From positions 434,001-498,000 of the forward strand of contig NZ_CANMSS010000002.1 of NCBI RefSeq assembly GCF_947500695.1: DNA of 64,000 nucleotides. The letters run 5' to 3'. The notes below the pieces were generated by a model that ran no database searches, was not told where the DNA came from, and saw only the letters and a program-made list of their open reading frames with translations. Position 1 is the stretch's first letter. Each line of letters starts with the position of its first letter. This DNA comes from an uncultured Pseudoteredinibacter sp. (GTDB lineage Bacteria > Pseudomonadota > Gammaproteobacteria > Pseudomonadales > Cellvibrionaceae). The position numbers and the translations under genes were made by a program. Of the stretch, positions 1-8,571 are shown one piece after another.

Positions 1-99
1 TCGGAATTAATTGGCTACAGTGAGCTTAGTGCTTTTTCTCGTGCCTTTAAAAGATATACTGCAAAATCCCCAGAACAATGGCGACTACCGATCTCTTAA
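1..99 (+). CDS. AraC-family regulator, C-terminal fragment
   Basis: Only the last 32 residues are inside the window; the gene starts upstream of it. The visible part is the second helix-turn-helix of an AraC/XylS DNA-binding domain: LGYSELSAFSRAFKR-type residues followed by the signature SPEQWR just before the stop at 97-99. The ligand-sensing part is not visible, so neither inducer nor target can be named. A symmetric hairpin at 252-290 separates it from the convergent cysH. Confidence 0.8.
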   Translation, partial: SELIGYSELSAFSRAFKRYTAKSPEQWRLPIS

Positions 100-251
100 A
101 CGATGCAAAACCTGATGATGTTAGCTTAACAATCAACGAAGCCAGCAATTTCAATTCCGTCGTACTTGAGCTAAGTAGCACAGCCAAGATTCTTGATCTC
201 ACTGAGCCAGGTGTAACGATATTACATACTTAAAAGGTACAAACATCACCC

Positions 252-290
252 CCACAAAAAAGCCCGCTAAATTATCGCAGGCTTTTTGTG
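252..290. terminator. Bidirectional rho-independent terminator
   Basis: A-rich arm, stem AAAAAGCC/GGCTTTTT and a short AT loop between two convergent genes (AraC fragment on +, cysH on -). Both strands give a GC-stem followed by a T-run, so it can end both transcripts. Confidence 0.7.
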
Positions 291-321
291 GCTTGCTACC
301 AAGCTTACTAAATAGCTAGCT

Positions 322-936
322 TTATCGAGTATGTAAACCGCATTCTCGATTCGCCAATGCCTTAGTCGGGTCGTAATATTTTTCTTCATTGGGAAGATCA
401 TTATCTTGTAGGTATTTCTCTAGCTCTGTATCGTCATAGTGAAAGAATGGGGAAACCTTAATAACGCCATCACTGCTCATAGACACAATATCTAAAGTCT
501 GTCGCAATGCCGTCTGATGCTTGCGTAAATTGGTGAACCAAACCTCAGGCTGATGTTCAGACATTGCGCGATTAAACGGCTCTAACTTAAACTGCTCCGT
601 AAACTCAGCATGCTCTGGTTCATCCACCATCGGTATTCCACCCATGACGGCATCGCGGCGAGCCGCACTAACCTTTGGGGTATAAACATCTAAATTTAAA
701 TCAAAGCGTTTGATTACTTTATCCGCAAACTGATAAGTCGCTTTTAAGGCATAACCCGAATCAATCCAAACCACAGGTACTTTGGCATCCTGCTCACAAA
801 CAGCATGAATGATAGAAGCCTCACCAGGGCCAAAGTTAGTTGTTAATATCGATTTTTTACCTAAGCCAAGTGCCCACTTAACAATCTCAGCAGGGCTTGC
901 CGAGGCTAATTCTTGGTTGATCGCCTGAAGATCCAT
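322..936 (-). CDS. cysH: Phosphoadenylyl-sulfate (PAPS) reductase
   Basis: Reduces PAPS to sulfite with thioredoxin or glutaredoxin in cytoplasmic sulfate assimilation. The N-terminal half has the PP-loop-like SILTTNFGPGEAS motif and WIDSGY; the C-terminus carries the catalytic-cysteine motif ECGLH. The paired cysteines that hold an Fe-S cluster in APS reductases are missing around TNLRKHQ, which favours PAPS over APS. At about 204 residues it is shorter than the roughly 240-residue E. coli enzyme, mainly at the N-terminus. I prefer the ATG at 936, with AAGG about 10 nt upstream, over the ATG at 945, which abuts that AAGG. It stands alone, without other cys genes nearby. Confidence 0.9.
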   Translation of the reverse strand: MDLQAINQELASASPAEIVKWALGLGKKSILTTNFGPGEASIIHAVCEQDAKVPVVWIDSGYALKATYQFADKVIKRFDLNLDVYTPKVSAARRDAVMGGIPMVDEPEHAEFTEQFKLEPFNRAMSEHQPEVWFTNLRKHQTALRQTLDIVSMSSDGVIKVSPFFHYDDTELEKYLQDNDLPNEEKYYDPTKALANRECGLHTR

Positions 937-997
937 GATTCTCATACCTTAGTAAAACAAGGTGGAGGATGGTAAACCAAGAAAACAAGGAAACAAA

Positions 998-1105
998 ATG
1001 ACCTTTAACCATAAGTTAAAGGCTTTTAGCTATATAGCGCATCAAAATGAGAAACACGGCACTCATATCACTAACCGTTTATATAGTGACTCTGGTAGAC
1101 TTTAG
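998..1105 (+). CDS. Possible 35-residue small protein
   Basis: An ATG at 998 is preceded by AAGGA with about 7 nt spacing and opens a 35-codon frame that starts MTFNHKLKAF and ends at TAG 1103-1105. It lies in the gap between cysH (-) and the FHA gene (+). The start of the frame lies in an 8-bp perfect hairpin (1002-1009 with 1015-1022). No family is recognised. The ribosome-binding site is the main support; it could equally be chance within a regulatory region. Confidence 0.22.
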   Translation: MTFNHKLKAFSYIAHQNEKHGTHITNRLYSDSGRL

Positions 1106-1174
1106 CCTAATTGCCACCCAGAAGAGCTGTAGATGGGAGCCGCCTGTGTTAACTAAGAAAAATGCAATAACAAT

Positions 1175-2137
1175 ATGGCTAGCCTGATCAATGTACAAAG
1201 CAAACAGCTTTGTCACCTATTACCACATCACACCTTTGGTCGTCGTGAAGATAAGGTAGATACCTTTTTGGATTCCCCTCAAATCTCGAAGATTCACGCT
1301 TCGATTGAATGGGATGGCAGCCAATGGTTATTAAAAGACATCAGTCGCAACGGTGTTTGGGTTGATGGTAAAAAGATCGAAAGCCAGCAAAACTACCCAA
1401 TCCAAGCTGGACAGCTGATTCAGTTTGTTAGCAAAGAGCTGCGTTTCTTAGTTGAAGACACCTCAGCACCTGACAGTTTTATCGTGCCTCAACATAGCCA
1501 AGTAGGTGCCATCCCCCTACGTGAGCTAATGCTGCTACCCGATGATGAAAACCCGAAGTTAGCGTTGCACCTGTCCCCTGATAATCACCAGTGGCTACTG
1601 GAAACGTTAGATGAAAGCTCACAGGTAAAAGAGCTTAAACACGGCGATGAAATCAGCCTAGGGGATTTACGTTGGGTTCTGCACCTCACTGATAAGTCCA
1701 ATTCACCTACCGTCGTTATCGATGCCGATTGGGCTGTGGATAACTTCCTATTCCGCTTTAATACCACCCAAGATGAAGAAAACACCAGTCTTGCACTAAG
1801 TAATGGCGGTAACCTGTGTGACCTCGGTGAACGCAGTCACCATTATGTTCTTCTCCATCTAGCCCGCTGCCGGGCCCTAGACGAAGCCAAAGGCCTGAAT
1901 GATTATGACCAAGGCTGGATTGATAATGATCTTCTATGCCGCGAAATGGGCATGGATTTAGCCCATATCAATATTCAGCTGTATCGCCTTAGAAAGCAGC
2001 TGGGAGACACCATGCCAGACCTTATCGGCATCAATAAGCTGGTCGAACGTAAACGCGGCAAATTGCGCTTCGGTAAAGCTCCCTTCCAGATCTTCAAAAG
2101 TGGTGAATTACTAACCGAATTAAAACGAGCCGGTTAG
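1175..2137 (+). CDS. FHA-domain protein with C-terminal helical/winged region
   Basis: The N-terminal ~95 residues form a forkhead-associated domain, a phosphothreonine-binding fold. Visible marks are FGRREDK (GR motif), [10 protein letters not shown] (S..H motif) and [14 protein letters not shown] (N-G-hydrophobic motif). A middle region of about 100 residues looks like a degenerate second sandwich. The C-terminal ~100 residues ([12 protein letters not shown], then [24 protein letters not shown]) look like a winged-helix DNA-binding domain of the OmpR-output type; that part is inference. No kinase or phosphatase gene is adjacent, and the partner is unknown. There are no membrane segments. 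The ribosome-binding site before ATG 1175 is weak. Confidence 0.75.
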   Translation: MASLINVQSKQLCHLLPHHTFGRREDKVDTFLDSPQISKIHASIEWDGSQWLLKDISRNGVWVDGKKIESQQNYPIQAGQLIQFVSKELRFLVEDTSAPDSFIVPQHSQVGAIPLRELMLLPDDENPKLALHLSPDNHQWLLETLDESSQVKELKHGDEISLGDLRWVLHLTDKSNSPTVVIDADWAVDNFLFRFNTTQDEENTSLALSNGGNLCDLGERSHHYVLLHLARCRALDEAKGLNDYDQGWIDNDLLCREMGMDLAHINIQLYRLRKQLGDTMPDLIGINKLVERKRGKLRFGKAPFQIFKSGELLTELKRAG

Positions 2138-2222
2138 CCCAAGTGTAAACTTATGTGATCTTGACTCTAAATGCCGCGATTCGCCGTCTAAAATGGGGAA
2201 TCAGACATTTAAGGAGTCGACC

Positions 2223-2543
2223 ATGTTAAAGACCACTACCACCAATATTGAAGGCCGCAACATCGATACGTATTTAGATATCGTAGTCGGCGAGGCCATC
2301 CTAGGTGCCAATATTTTCAAAGATATCTTTGGCATGGTGCGCGATGTAGTAGGTGGCCGATCTAATGCCTATGAACAGGAAATGGGTAAAGCACGTGAAA
2401 TCGCCTTTCAAGAAATGGAAGCCAAAGCACAAAGCCTAGGGGCAGATGCGATTGTTGGTGTCGATATTGATTATGAGGTCGTTGGCCAGGGTGGCAGCAT
2501 GATGATGGTCAGCGTCAGCGGAACTGCAGTTCGCCTCAGATAA
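2223..2543 (+). CDS. YbjQ/UPF0145 family protein
   Basis: A 106-residue protein of the YbjQ (UPF0145) family. Typical features are an N-terminal strand reading T.....GR.I..Y, then [23 protein letters not shown], the helix [22 protein letters not shown] and the closing [11 protein letters not shown]. The family forms pentamers; its biochemical role is poorly defined. The start is set by a strong AAGGAG (2211-2216) before ATG 2223; the in-frame upstream ATG at 2193 lacks such a site. A perfect palindrome begins 23 bp after its stop. Confidence 0.85.
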   Translation: MLKTTTTNIEGRNIDTYLDIVVGEAILGANIFKDIFGMVRDVVGGRSNAYEQEMGKAREIAFQEMEAKAQSLGADAIVGVDIDYEVVGQGGSMMMVSVSGTAVRLR

Positions 2544-2566
2544 CCCCACAACAAAGCAAACGCAAA

Positions 2567-2594
2567 GGGGTCAGATCCCTTGGGATCTGACCCC
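2567..2594. repeat. REP-like perfect palindrome (GGGGTCAGATCCC stem)
   Basis: A 13-bp perfect inverted repeat with a TT loop: GGGGTCAGATCCC then GGGATCTGACCCC. It sits between the convergent ybjQ-like and DJ-1 genes. GGGGTCAGA-type palindromes are typical of REP-like elements mobilised by RAYT-type transposases in marine gammaproteobacteria (family knowledge from memory). No transposase is nearby and I saw only one copy in the window. It may also act as a terminator, though it has no T-tract. Confidence 0.6.
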
Positions 2595-2615
2595 ACCTCT
2601 CACAATCTCCTTAGC

Positions 2616-3260
2616 CTAAGCCGTTTGCGTCATACTCAAATAGCGATTTAACACTATATCGACAATTTCCGGGCGCGCTTGCTCTGGCGTGCCAGAGTTA
2701 AAGGGCGCTTGCGGATTGTATTCCAAGGCCAGCTGCACAGCTTCGGCAACATCACGGCCAGCTACGGTATCTAGCATAGCCAAGCCAAAATCAATGCCAG
2801 CGGTAACACCGCCGCCACTGGCGACCCCATCATCAATTACATAGCGCTCTTTAATAACCTCCACACCCATAGTGGCAAGAGCATCAAGGGCTGCCCAATG
2901 AGTTGTCGCTCGCTTACCGGCAAGTAAGCCCGCGGCTGCCAGCACTAAGGAACCGGTGCAAACACTGCAAACCCAGCTCGCTTTTTGTGCTTTTTGCTGT
3001 AAAAACTTCAGCACCGCTTGGTTCTCCATCAGCTCTAGTGTCGGCAAGCCGCCGCCGGGTACAAAGACGATATCGGGCTCGGCAAAACAGTCTTCGAAAC
3101 TATGGCTGGGCATAATGCCCGCTACCGTATCGGTAGAAACCACTTCCTTGCGCTGCCACACCACCTGAATATCTGCCTCCGGCCATTGCGACCACACTTG
3201 CAAAGGCCCTAAAAAATCCAGTGGTGTCATTCCTGGGTATATCAACATCAGTATCTTCAT
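2616..3260 (-). CDS. DJ-1/PfpI-family protein, isonitrile hydratase-like
   Basis: A 214-residue single-domain DJ-1/PfpI protein. The nucleophile elbow is CSVCTGSLVLAAAGLLAGKRATTHW, where the second Cys is the expected catalytic residue. GGGLPT near residue 70 and DDGVASGGGVTAGIDF match the isonitrile hydratase/ThiJ-like branch. The true substrate is unknown; isonitrile hydration or a glyoxalase-type reaction is possible. The start at ATG 3260 has AAGGAA upstream. It is transcribed divergently, 72 bp away, from a regulator that carries the same fold, which suggests that regulator controls it. Confidence 0.85.
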   Translation of the reverse strand: MKILMLIYPGMTPLDFLGPLQVWSQWPEADIQVVWQRKEVVSTDTVAGIMPSHSFEDCFAEPDIVFVPGGGLPTLELMENQAVLKFLQQKAQKASWVCSVCTGSLVLAAAGLLAGKRATTHWAALDALATMGVEVIKERYVIDDGVASGGGVTAGIDFGLAMLDTVAGRDVAEAVQLALEYNPQAPFNSGTPEQARPEIVDIVLNRYLSMTQTA

Positions 3261-3332
3261 GCGGCCTTCCTTTACGTTCTTGATTTAAAAGACACCATAG
3301 CAATATGAAAAACTGGCCGTTATGATAAACAG

Positions 3333-4304
3333 ATGTCAAATTCTGCCAAAATAATCTATATAGCCTGTTACCCAGGTTTTCAGCTACTTGATGTCGCCGG
3401 CCCGGCTGACGTGTTTGCCCAAGCTAATGAAGAGCTTGGCTATCAGGCTTATGTGATTCGATATATTGCCGAGCAAAGCAGGCTAAGTAGCTCCTCCGGC
3501 CTACCGATTCATTGTGAGCCCCTAACTGCATGCCAAGCACCAATTGATTATTTGCTGATCCCAGGGGCCAACGCCGAGCCACTTCTCGCTGCGAGCGAAA
3601 ACTCTAATTTCATGCACTGGATCAGCGAAAACGCACCAAAAGCAACACGACTATGCTCAGTGTGCAGCGGTAGTCTTTTATTAGCCAAGGCAGGCTTGCT
3701 GGAAGGAAAACGGATTACCAGCCATTGGGCGGCCCTGTCTCACTTACAAAATCTTTGCCCTGATAGCACCGTGTTGGAGAACAGCCTTTATGTTAACGAT
3801 GGTCATTTATGGACATCGGCGGGAGTATTAGCAGGCGTCGACATGAGCCTCGCTTTGCTCACCCTAGATCACGATCGATCTCTAGCCTTAAAGGTGGCCA
3901 AAAATTTATTAGCCTTTATGTTTCGAGAAGGGCACCAACCACAGCTTTCCATGCCAATTAGCTTGCAAGAAAAAGCTGCCAGTAGCAGCTTACTGAACCT
4001 TATAAAATGGTTACAGGAAAATTTAGCCACAAGCATCAGCGTAGAGCAAATGGCCGATTTTATGGCCACCTCTGTTCGCAGCCTACACCGCCTTTGCCAA
4101 CAGAGCTTCCAGCTATCGCCAGCACGTTTATTTAATGAGCTTCGCTTAGAACAAGCCAAGTCATTATTGGCCGACAAGACCATCCCCATTAAACAAATTG
4201 CCAGCGAATGTGGCTTTGCCGATAGCTCAGCACTCTCAAAAGCGTTTAGCCAGCGGCATAAGGTTTCGCCTTCTCAATATCGCCATCAGCTCTACAAACC
4301 TTGA
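3333..4304 (+). CDS. AraC-family regulator with DJ-1/GATase1-like sensor domain
   Basis: Residues 1-185 are a DJ-1/PfpI-like domain with CSVCSGSLLLAKAGLLEGKRITSHW; residues ~220-320 are an AraC/HTH_18 DNA-binding domain (MADFMATSVRSLHRLCQQSF, then IASECGFADSSALSKAFSQRHKVSPSQYR). This is the FtrA/GlxA-type regulator architecture. The sensor domain closely resembles the enzyme encoded divergently next door and keeps the Cys at the elbow. It probably responds to that enzyme's substrate or product and binds the 72-bp shared promoter region, which is inference from layout. Confidence 0.88.
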   Translation: MSNSAKIIYIACYPGFQLLDVAGPADVFAQANEELGYQAYVIRYIAEQSRLSSSSGLPIHCEPLTACQAPIDYLLIPGANAEPLLAASENSNFMHWISENAPKATRLCSVCSGSLLLAKAGLLEGKRITSHWAALSHLQNLCPDSTVLENSLYVNDGHLWTSAGVLAGVDMSLALLTLDHDRSLALKVAKNLLAFMFREGHQPQLSMPISLQEKAASSSLLNLIKWLQENLATSISVEQMADFMATSVRSLHRLCQQSFQLSPARLFNELRLEQAKSLLADKTIPIKQIASECGFADSSALSKAFSQRHKVSPSQYRHQLYKP

Positions 4305-4306
4305 TC

Positions 4307-4344
4307 AAAAAAACACATGCTCAAAGTTTCACTTTAAACATGTG
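4307..4344 (-). terminator. Terminator of the TonB-receptor gene
   Basis: On the - strand, CATGTG pairs with CACATG around an inner AAAGT/ACTTT stem and is followed by a run of seven T. It lies just after the receptor stop at 4355. On the + strand the T-run is absent, so it mainly serves the - strand gene. Confidence 0.6.
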
Positions 4345-4354
4345 CTGTAAGGGT

Positions 4355-6514
4355 TTACAGATTAGACCAAGACACTGTTAAACCATAAGTTCTTGGCAAA
4401 CCAGGAAGAGGGAAGGCACCAAACGGAGCGATTTGATAATTGTGGATAAAGTATTCTTCATCCAAGGCATTATTCACCCAAGCTGCAACTTCCCATTGCT
4501 CATCGTCACTCATATACGCTAGGCGCATATTAGTTAGCTCGTAGCTCGGTATCGCGGAGTATTCAAAGTTTTCGATATCTTGATAGGCTTTATCTTTCGA
4601 GATGTATTCAATACGGCCATTAATAGCGCCGCCTATGGCAAGATCTTTTTCGTATACTGCCGCTAAGCTAAAGGCATTCTTTGGTGCATTTCGAAGCTTA
4701 TTGCCTTCGTACTGCTCAAGATTACCATCTAACTTTTTGTACTCAGTATCTAAGTAGGCATAGGTCGCTGAAAGCTGTAAGTTATCTGTAGCGGCTAGGG
4801 TTAATTCTAGCTCTAAACCGCGAGATTCGGCTTCACCGGCATTCTTGGTAACCAGTGGCGGTACTGAGCAGCCACCACAATCGAAGGTCTGTAGAACTTG
4901 TAGGTTTTCATAATCAACGTTGAACAAGGCCGCGTTCAAGCGTACGCGATCATCCAGCAACATGGATTTCAAACCGATCTCTAGGTTTAGTGCTTCTTCT
5001 TCATCGAACGGTGTTTTCGCGGCAATCTCGGTTGCCACTACGCCATCAAAACCACCACTTTTAAAGCCGGTAGCTGCACTAAAATACAGCATGCTGCTAT
5101 CATTTAAGTGATAGTTAACAATAAGCTTAGGTGTAACTGCCGACCAGGTTTCTGTTTCGGCAACATTATAAGGCTCGCTAACATAAGCTGTACCTGGGGT
5201 GCCGATATTACTGAAGTCTTTTTCCTCACGGGTATAACGAAGGCCTAAGGTTAAATCTAAATCTTCAGTTATGCTGTAAGTACCTTGGGTGAAAAGCGCC
5301 ACACTTGAGGTTTCATTTCTTTGATCTGCCGAGGCGGTAACTAGCGCAGCTGCAGGCAATACCGTACTAAAGAATTCACCGCCTTCTAAGCGATGGGTTT
5401 TTTCATTGTTTAAATAAACACCCGCCTGCCACTTAAGATTATCGCTATCACCGGCAATGCGTAACTCTTGGCTGAGCATTTCGGTGTTTTCATCCATAAA
5501 GTTATTCAGCGTTAGATAGCCAAAGGTTTGCGGGCCGACACCCAGTAAATAGTTATCAAAGCCGGCATTACCTTCACGATAAGCCGTGATAGATGTTAAG
5601 GTGCCGATTTCTAAATCCCAATCTACTTTCAAGGAAATACCCTTGGTATCGGAATCTTGAAAACCTGGATCTTCCAGGTGGTTTTGATGGAAACCTACTT
5701 CGGGCATCTCAGCCAAGGTTTGGCCTATTAAGCCGTATTCACGTGATGGCCTGGTACCTACACCGGTTCTTTTATCCGTCGCATAATCCAATGTCAGCAT
5801 CGCTTCAAAATTGGATTCCGGTGCATAGTGTAGCTGAGCTCTTACACTATCGCTGTTAACGTCCATAGTTTTAACGCTAGGATCAACGACGCTTTCCATG
5901 TATGGATCGCGGTCTTTTTTGCTGAAAGTTACTTTTGCGCTAAGGTCTTCGCTTAAAGGGCCACTGATAAGTCCGCGATAACTGCGTTGGGATAAATTGC
6001 CTGCGCCTAATTCAAGATTAACAGTAAACTCGTCCGCAGGTTTTTTAGAGCTTAAGTTAATTGCACCACCGATAGCGTTTTTGCCCCACAGTGTTCCCTG
6101 TGGACCACGCAATACTTCAATGCTCGCCAAATCAAATATTTCTGTAGCGGCGCCAGCACTGCGATTGATGTAGACACCATCTAGGAAAACCGCTACAGAA
6201 GATTCACCGTTGGCTGCCCCATCACCGTTACTACCAATGCCTCGGATAAACAGCTGCGGTTGGCTCGCGGTAAAGTTACCCATGCTAAAGCCTGGTGTAC
6301 GAAGAGCAATCCCCTTCATATCATCGATACCGGTTTGTTTAATAAATTCTTCCGATAAGGCCGTAACCGCCACAGGTACATCTTGCAAATCTTGGCTACG
6401 CTTTTGTGCGGTAACGATGACTTCTTCCAGAGCTTGGGCTTGTACAAAGGTTGTGTTGGCTAAGGCTATTGCTGTGCTAAGGCATAGGCAGCTTGATACA
6501 GTGATGGCTTTCAT
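4355..6514 (-). CDS. TonB-dependent outer-membrane receptor
   Basis: A 719-residue outer-membrane barrel that would import a ligand using TonB energy. It has a signal peptide (about residues 1-27, ending FVQAQA), a TonB box (LEEVIVTAQKR), a plug domain (VPVAVTALSEEF ... IRGIGSNG ... VEVLRGPQGTLWGKNAIGGAINLSSKKP-type residues) and a beta-barrel to the C-terminus (LPRTYGLTVSWSNL). The QDVPVAVTA plug belongs to the large receptor group of marine and sphingomonad bacteria that is often next to catabolic genes rather than siderophore genes; the ligand is not known. GGAGC precedes the ATG. An AraC regulator starts 215 bp away in the opposite direction. Confidence 0.92.
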   Translation of the reverse strand: MKAITVSSCLCLSTAIALANTTFVQAQALEEVIVTAQKRSQDLQDVPVAVTALSEEFIKQTGIDDMKGIALRTPGFSMGNFTASQPQLFIRGIGSNGDGAANGESSVAVFLDGVYINRSAGAATEIFDLASIEVLRGPQGTLWGKNAIGGAINLSSKKPADEFTVNLELGAGNLSQRSYRGLISGPLSEDLSAKVTFSKKDRDPYMESVVDPSVKTMDVNSDSVRAQLHYAPESNFEAMLTLDYATDKRTGVGTRPSREYGLIGQTLAEMPEVGFHQNHLEDPGFQDSDTKGISLKVDWDLEIGTLTSITAYREGNAGFDNYLLGVGPQTFGYLTLNNFMDENTEMLSQELRIAGDSDNLKWQAGVYLNNEKTHRLEGGEFFSTVLPAAALVTASADQRNETSSVALFTQGTYSITEDLDLTLGLRYTREEKDFSNIGTPGTAYVSEPYNVAETETWSAVTPKLIVNYHLNDSSMLYFSAATGFKSGGFDGVVATEIAAKTPFDEEEALNLEIGLKSMLLDDRVRLNAALFNVDYENLQVLQTFDCGGCSVPPLVTKNAGEAESRGLELELTLAATDNLQLSATYAYLDTEYKKLDGNLEQYEGNKLRNAPKNAFSLAAVYEKDLAIGGAINGRIEYISKDKAYQDIENFEYSAIPSYELTNMRLAYMSDDEQWEVAAWVNNALDEEYFIHNYQIAPFGAFPLPGLPRTYGLTVSWSNL

Positions 6515-6729
6515 TCGCGGTGCTCCACTTTATTTCTATTGTTTTAGTGGGTGGCATTATCCAGCCAATTGGCTAACGCGCTTGCGAATTTACGACAAAA
6601 AGCATCGCTGGCCCTAGCATGTTGTTGGGCGGTCTTTATACTAGGCAATATGGGCAGGAGTGTAAGCTAAGTCAGTTAAGGCTGCCTTAAGCCACCTAAG
6701 TTACGAATTAAGAACGACAAATAAAGACA

Positions 6730-7743
6730 ATGAATAAACACTGGACGGTACAAGTCAGTTATTTCAAAACACTGTTAAATACAGCTAATAAACTAGGGCT
6801 TGATAGCGAAGCTCTAGTAGCCCAGTGTGGCTTGAAAGAACAGGACATAGCCGATGCCGATAAACATGTGCCACTCAGTGCTTTACTCTCCTTATTCCAG
6901 CGAATTGATCAGCAAGCAAACAACCCTAATATTGGTTTAACTTTCGGCATGAGCACCAGTCCGAGTTCATTTGGTTTACTTGGGGTACTAGTAGGTTGCT
7001 GTGAAAGTTTTGCTCAAGCCTTCGAGACAATGATCCCAATTCGGCGTGTGCTGATGCATACCGGCAACTCTAAGGTTCATTATCAAGAAGGATCGACGAG
7101 CTTTGAATGGCAGCCTCTTTCGTCAGAACTATTACAGGATCGTTATCTTACTGATGCTATTTTATCCGGTTGGGTGAATCTAGGGCGTAAAAGCTACCAG
7201 GATAATTTTACCCCCATTAAAGCAGAACTCCATTACCCAGAGCCTGACGACTTAGAGGCACTGCATGAGGTTTTTGGTGAGAACATCGTTTTTAATCAGC
7301 CCAAGATAAAGCTGACCTTCCGTAACGATGATGCCTTACACACAGGTAAACCAAGTAACCCTCGTTTAGTTGATCAAATATCCCAACTGGCCGAAAGCCG
7401 CCTGCGTTACAAAAAAGATTCCATGTGGAATAGCCTGCAGGTTCGTCGCTTTATCATTCAAGAGCTACCCAATGGCAACGCCAATATAAAATCAGTCGCA
7501 AAGCTGATGCATATGAATGAACGCACACTGCAACGCCATCTACAGGCAGAAGGCAGTAGTTTTCAAAAACTACTTAATGAAGTAAGACTGGATATTTCTC
7601 AGAAGCTACTTAAGAACCAGGAATTCCCAATAACCAATATCGCCTTATTACTGGGCTATCGGGAAAACAGTGGCTTTACCAACGCTTTTCGAAAATGGAC
7701 CGATATTTCTCCTAGCGAATATCGAAGTAGGCAGCTCGCTTAA
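6730..7743 (+). CDS. AraC-family regulator (arabinose-binding-like N-terminal domain)
   Basis: A 337-residue regulator. The N-terminal ~190 residues resemble the Arabinose_bd/OruR-type domain (ALVAQCGL, VPLSALLSLFQRI, IGLTFGMSTSPSSFGLLGVLV, ALETMIPI-like helices). The C-terminal ~100 residues are an HTH_18 domain (VAKLMHMNERTLQRHLQAEG, LLLGYRENSGFTNAFRKWTDISPSEYR). Regulators of this branch usually control lipid, steroid or aromatic catabolism. Its divergent position makes the TonB receptor the first candidate target. No inducer can be inferred from sequence. Confidence 0.88.
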   Translation: MNKHWTVQVSYFKTLLNTANKLGLDSEALVAQCGLKEQDIADADKHVPLSALLSLFQRIDQQANNPNIGLTFGMSTSPSSFGLLGVLVGCCESFAQAFETMIPIRRVLMHTGNSKVHYQEGSTSFEWQPLSSELLQDRYLTDAILSGWVNLGRKSYQDNFTPIKAELHYPEPDDLEALHEVFGENIVFNQPKIKLTFRNDDALHTGKPSNPRLVDQISQLAESRLRYKKDSMWNSLQVRRFIIQELPNGNANIKSVAKLMHMNERTLQRHLQAEGSSFQKLLNEVRLDISQKLLKNQEFPITNIALLLGYRENSGFTNAFRKWTDISPSEYRSRQLA

Positions 7744-7795
7744 AATTTACTAACCTCTGGGCCATGTTTTCGAGACCTTAATACACAGGGGAAGC

Positions 7796-8101
7796 CTAAC
7801 TCTCTGAGTCATATTCCCTAAGTACCGTCGCTACTCTAATTCGATAGAAATTAAATAGCTCTTCTTTTCCTTTTTTCTGGGCGGACTGGTGCTTAAGGTT
7901 TGTCTTCCATTCTTTGATTGCTGATTCATTCTCCCAGTAAGATAATGAAAGATATTTCTCTGGTTCAACCAGGCTTTGGAAACGCTCTACAGAGATAAAG
8001 CCTTCTATTTTCCCCAATGATTGCTTTAGTGCTTCTGAAAGATCAAGATAGCTGACCATAGCACCAGCTTTTGGTTTAACTTCAAATAATACAGCGATCA
8101 T
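7796..8101 (-). CDS. Antibiotic biosynthesis monooxygenase (ABM)-domain protein
   Basis: A 101-residue ferredoxin-like ABM protein: MIAVLFEVKPKAG at the start, GFISVERFQSL in the middle, and YLSLSYWENESAIKEWK typical of the dimeric ABM fold. Family members are cofactor-free oxygenases or heme-degrading enzymes; the substrate here is unknown. It starts 5 bp after the NIPSNAP gene, so the two are one transcript. AAGG lies upstream of ATG 8101. No separate terminator was seen after the stop. Confidence 0.82.
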   Translation of the reverse strand: MIAVLFEVKPKAGAMVSYLDLSEALKQSLGKIEGFISVERFQSLVEPEKYLSLSYWENESAIKEWKTNLKHQSAQKKGKEELFNFYRIRVATVLREYDSES

Positions 8102-8106
8102 AAGGC

Positions 8107-8439
8107 CTAGACCTTTTTCTGAATTTGATAGGTGGCGGGAATTACCTTTAGAAAGGTTCGCTTTTCACTAAGTATAAACTGCTCTTTACTGGCAAAATCA
8201 AAATTGCTTTTGCCTGTTTCGGATTCTTTCAGTACAGATCTATATCGCTCATAGTCCGCTAGGGAATCGAAAGATATCAAACCATAAGCAATATTATTTG
8301 TCCCTTCATGAGGGGTAAAATAGCCAACTAGCTCGCCACCGCATTGTGGAATAATCTCTGCCCAATTATTGGCGTAATCTTCAAAAAGTCCGATTTTGTT
8401 TGGATCGATCTGGTATTCAATAAAACAGGTAATTTTCAA
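8107..8439 (-). CDS. NIPSNAP-family protein
   Basis: A 110-residue NIPSNAP protein, another dimeric ferredoxin-like fold: MKITCFIEYQIDPNKIGLFEDYANNWAEIIPQ, then GYFTPHEGTNNIAYGLISFDSLADYERYR and a C-terminal FLKVIPA strand. Function in bacteria is not settled. The start codon is TTG at 8439 with GAGG 8 nt upstream. It leads a two-gene unit with the ABM protein and is divergent, by 132 bp, from an ArsR-type regulator, a layout that points to local repression. Confidence 0.85.
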   Translation of the reverse strand: MKITCFIEYQIDPNKIGLFEDYANNWAEIIPQCGGELVGYFTPHEGTNNIAYGLISFDSLADYERYRSVLKESETGKSNFDFASKEQFILSEKRTFLKVIPATYQIQKKV

Positions 8440-8495
8440 AACAGTTGCCTCTTTGTTAATCTTTAGGCACTTTACTTACTAAACTTAGCCAATAC

Positions 8496-8549
8496 TTCGA
8501 TAGCCATCGAACTAATAGCTGTACGATTAATTGTTATAGAACAGATAAC
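8496..8549. promoter_or_regulatory. Candidate operators in the NIPSNAP/ArsR divergent promoter
   Basis: Two inverted repeats lie between the divergent genes: TTCGAT-agcc-ATCGAA at 8496-8511 and GTTAT/ATAAC at 8533-8549. Either is a fair candidate site for the adjacent winged-helix regulator. This is inferred only from position and symmetry. Confidence 0.4.
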
Positions 8550-8571
8550 CATAAAACATAGAGACCTTAAC

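Noticed and set aside
5725..5745. CACGTG-containing sequences outside recF (for example in the TonB receptor, atpG and gyrB) as further parS sites.
   Set aside because: Only the central hexamer matches; the flanking bases do not fit the 16-bp consensus.
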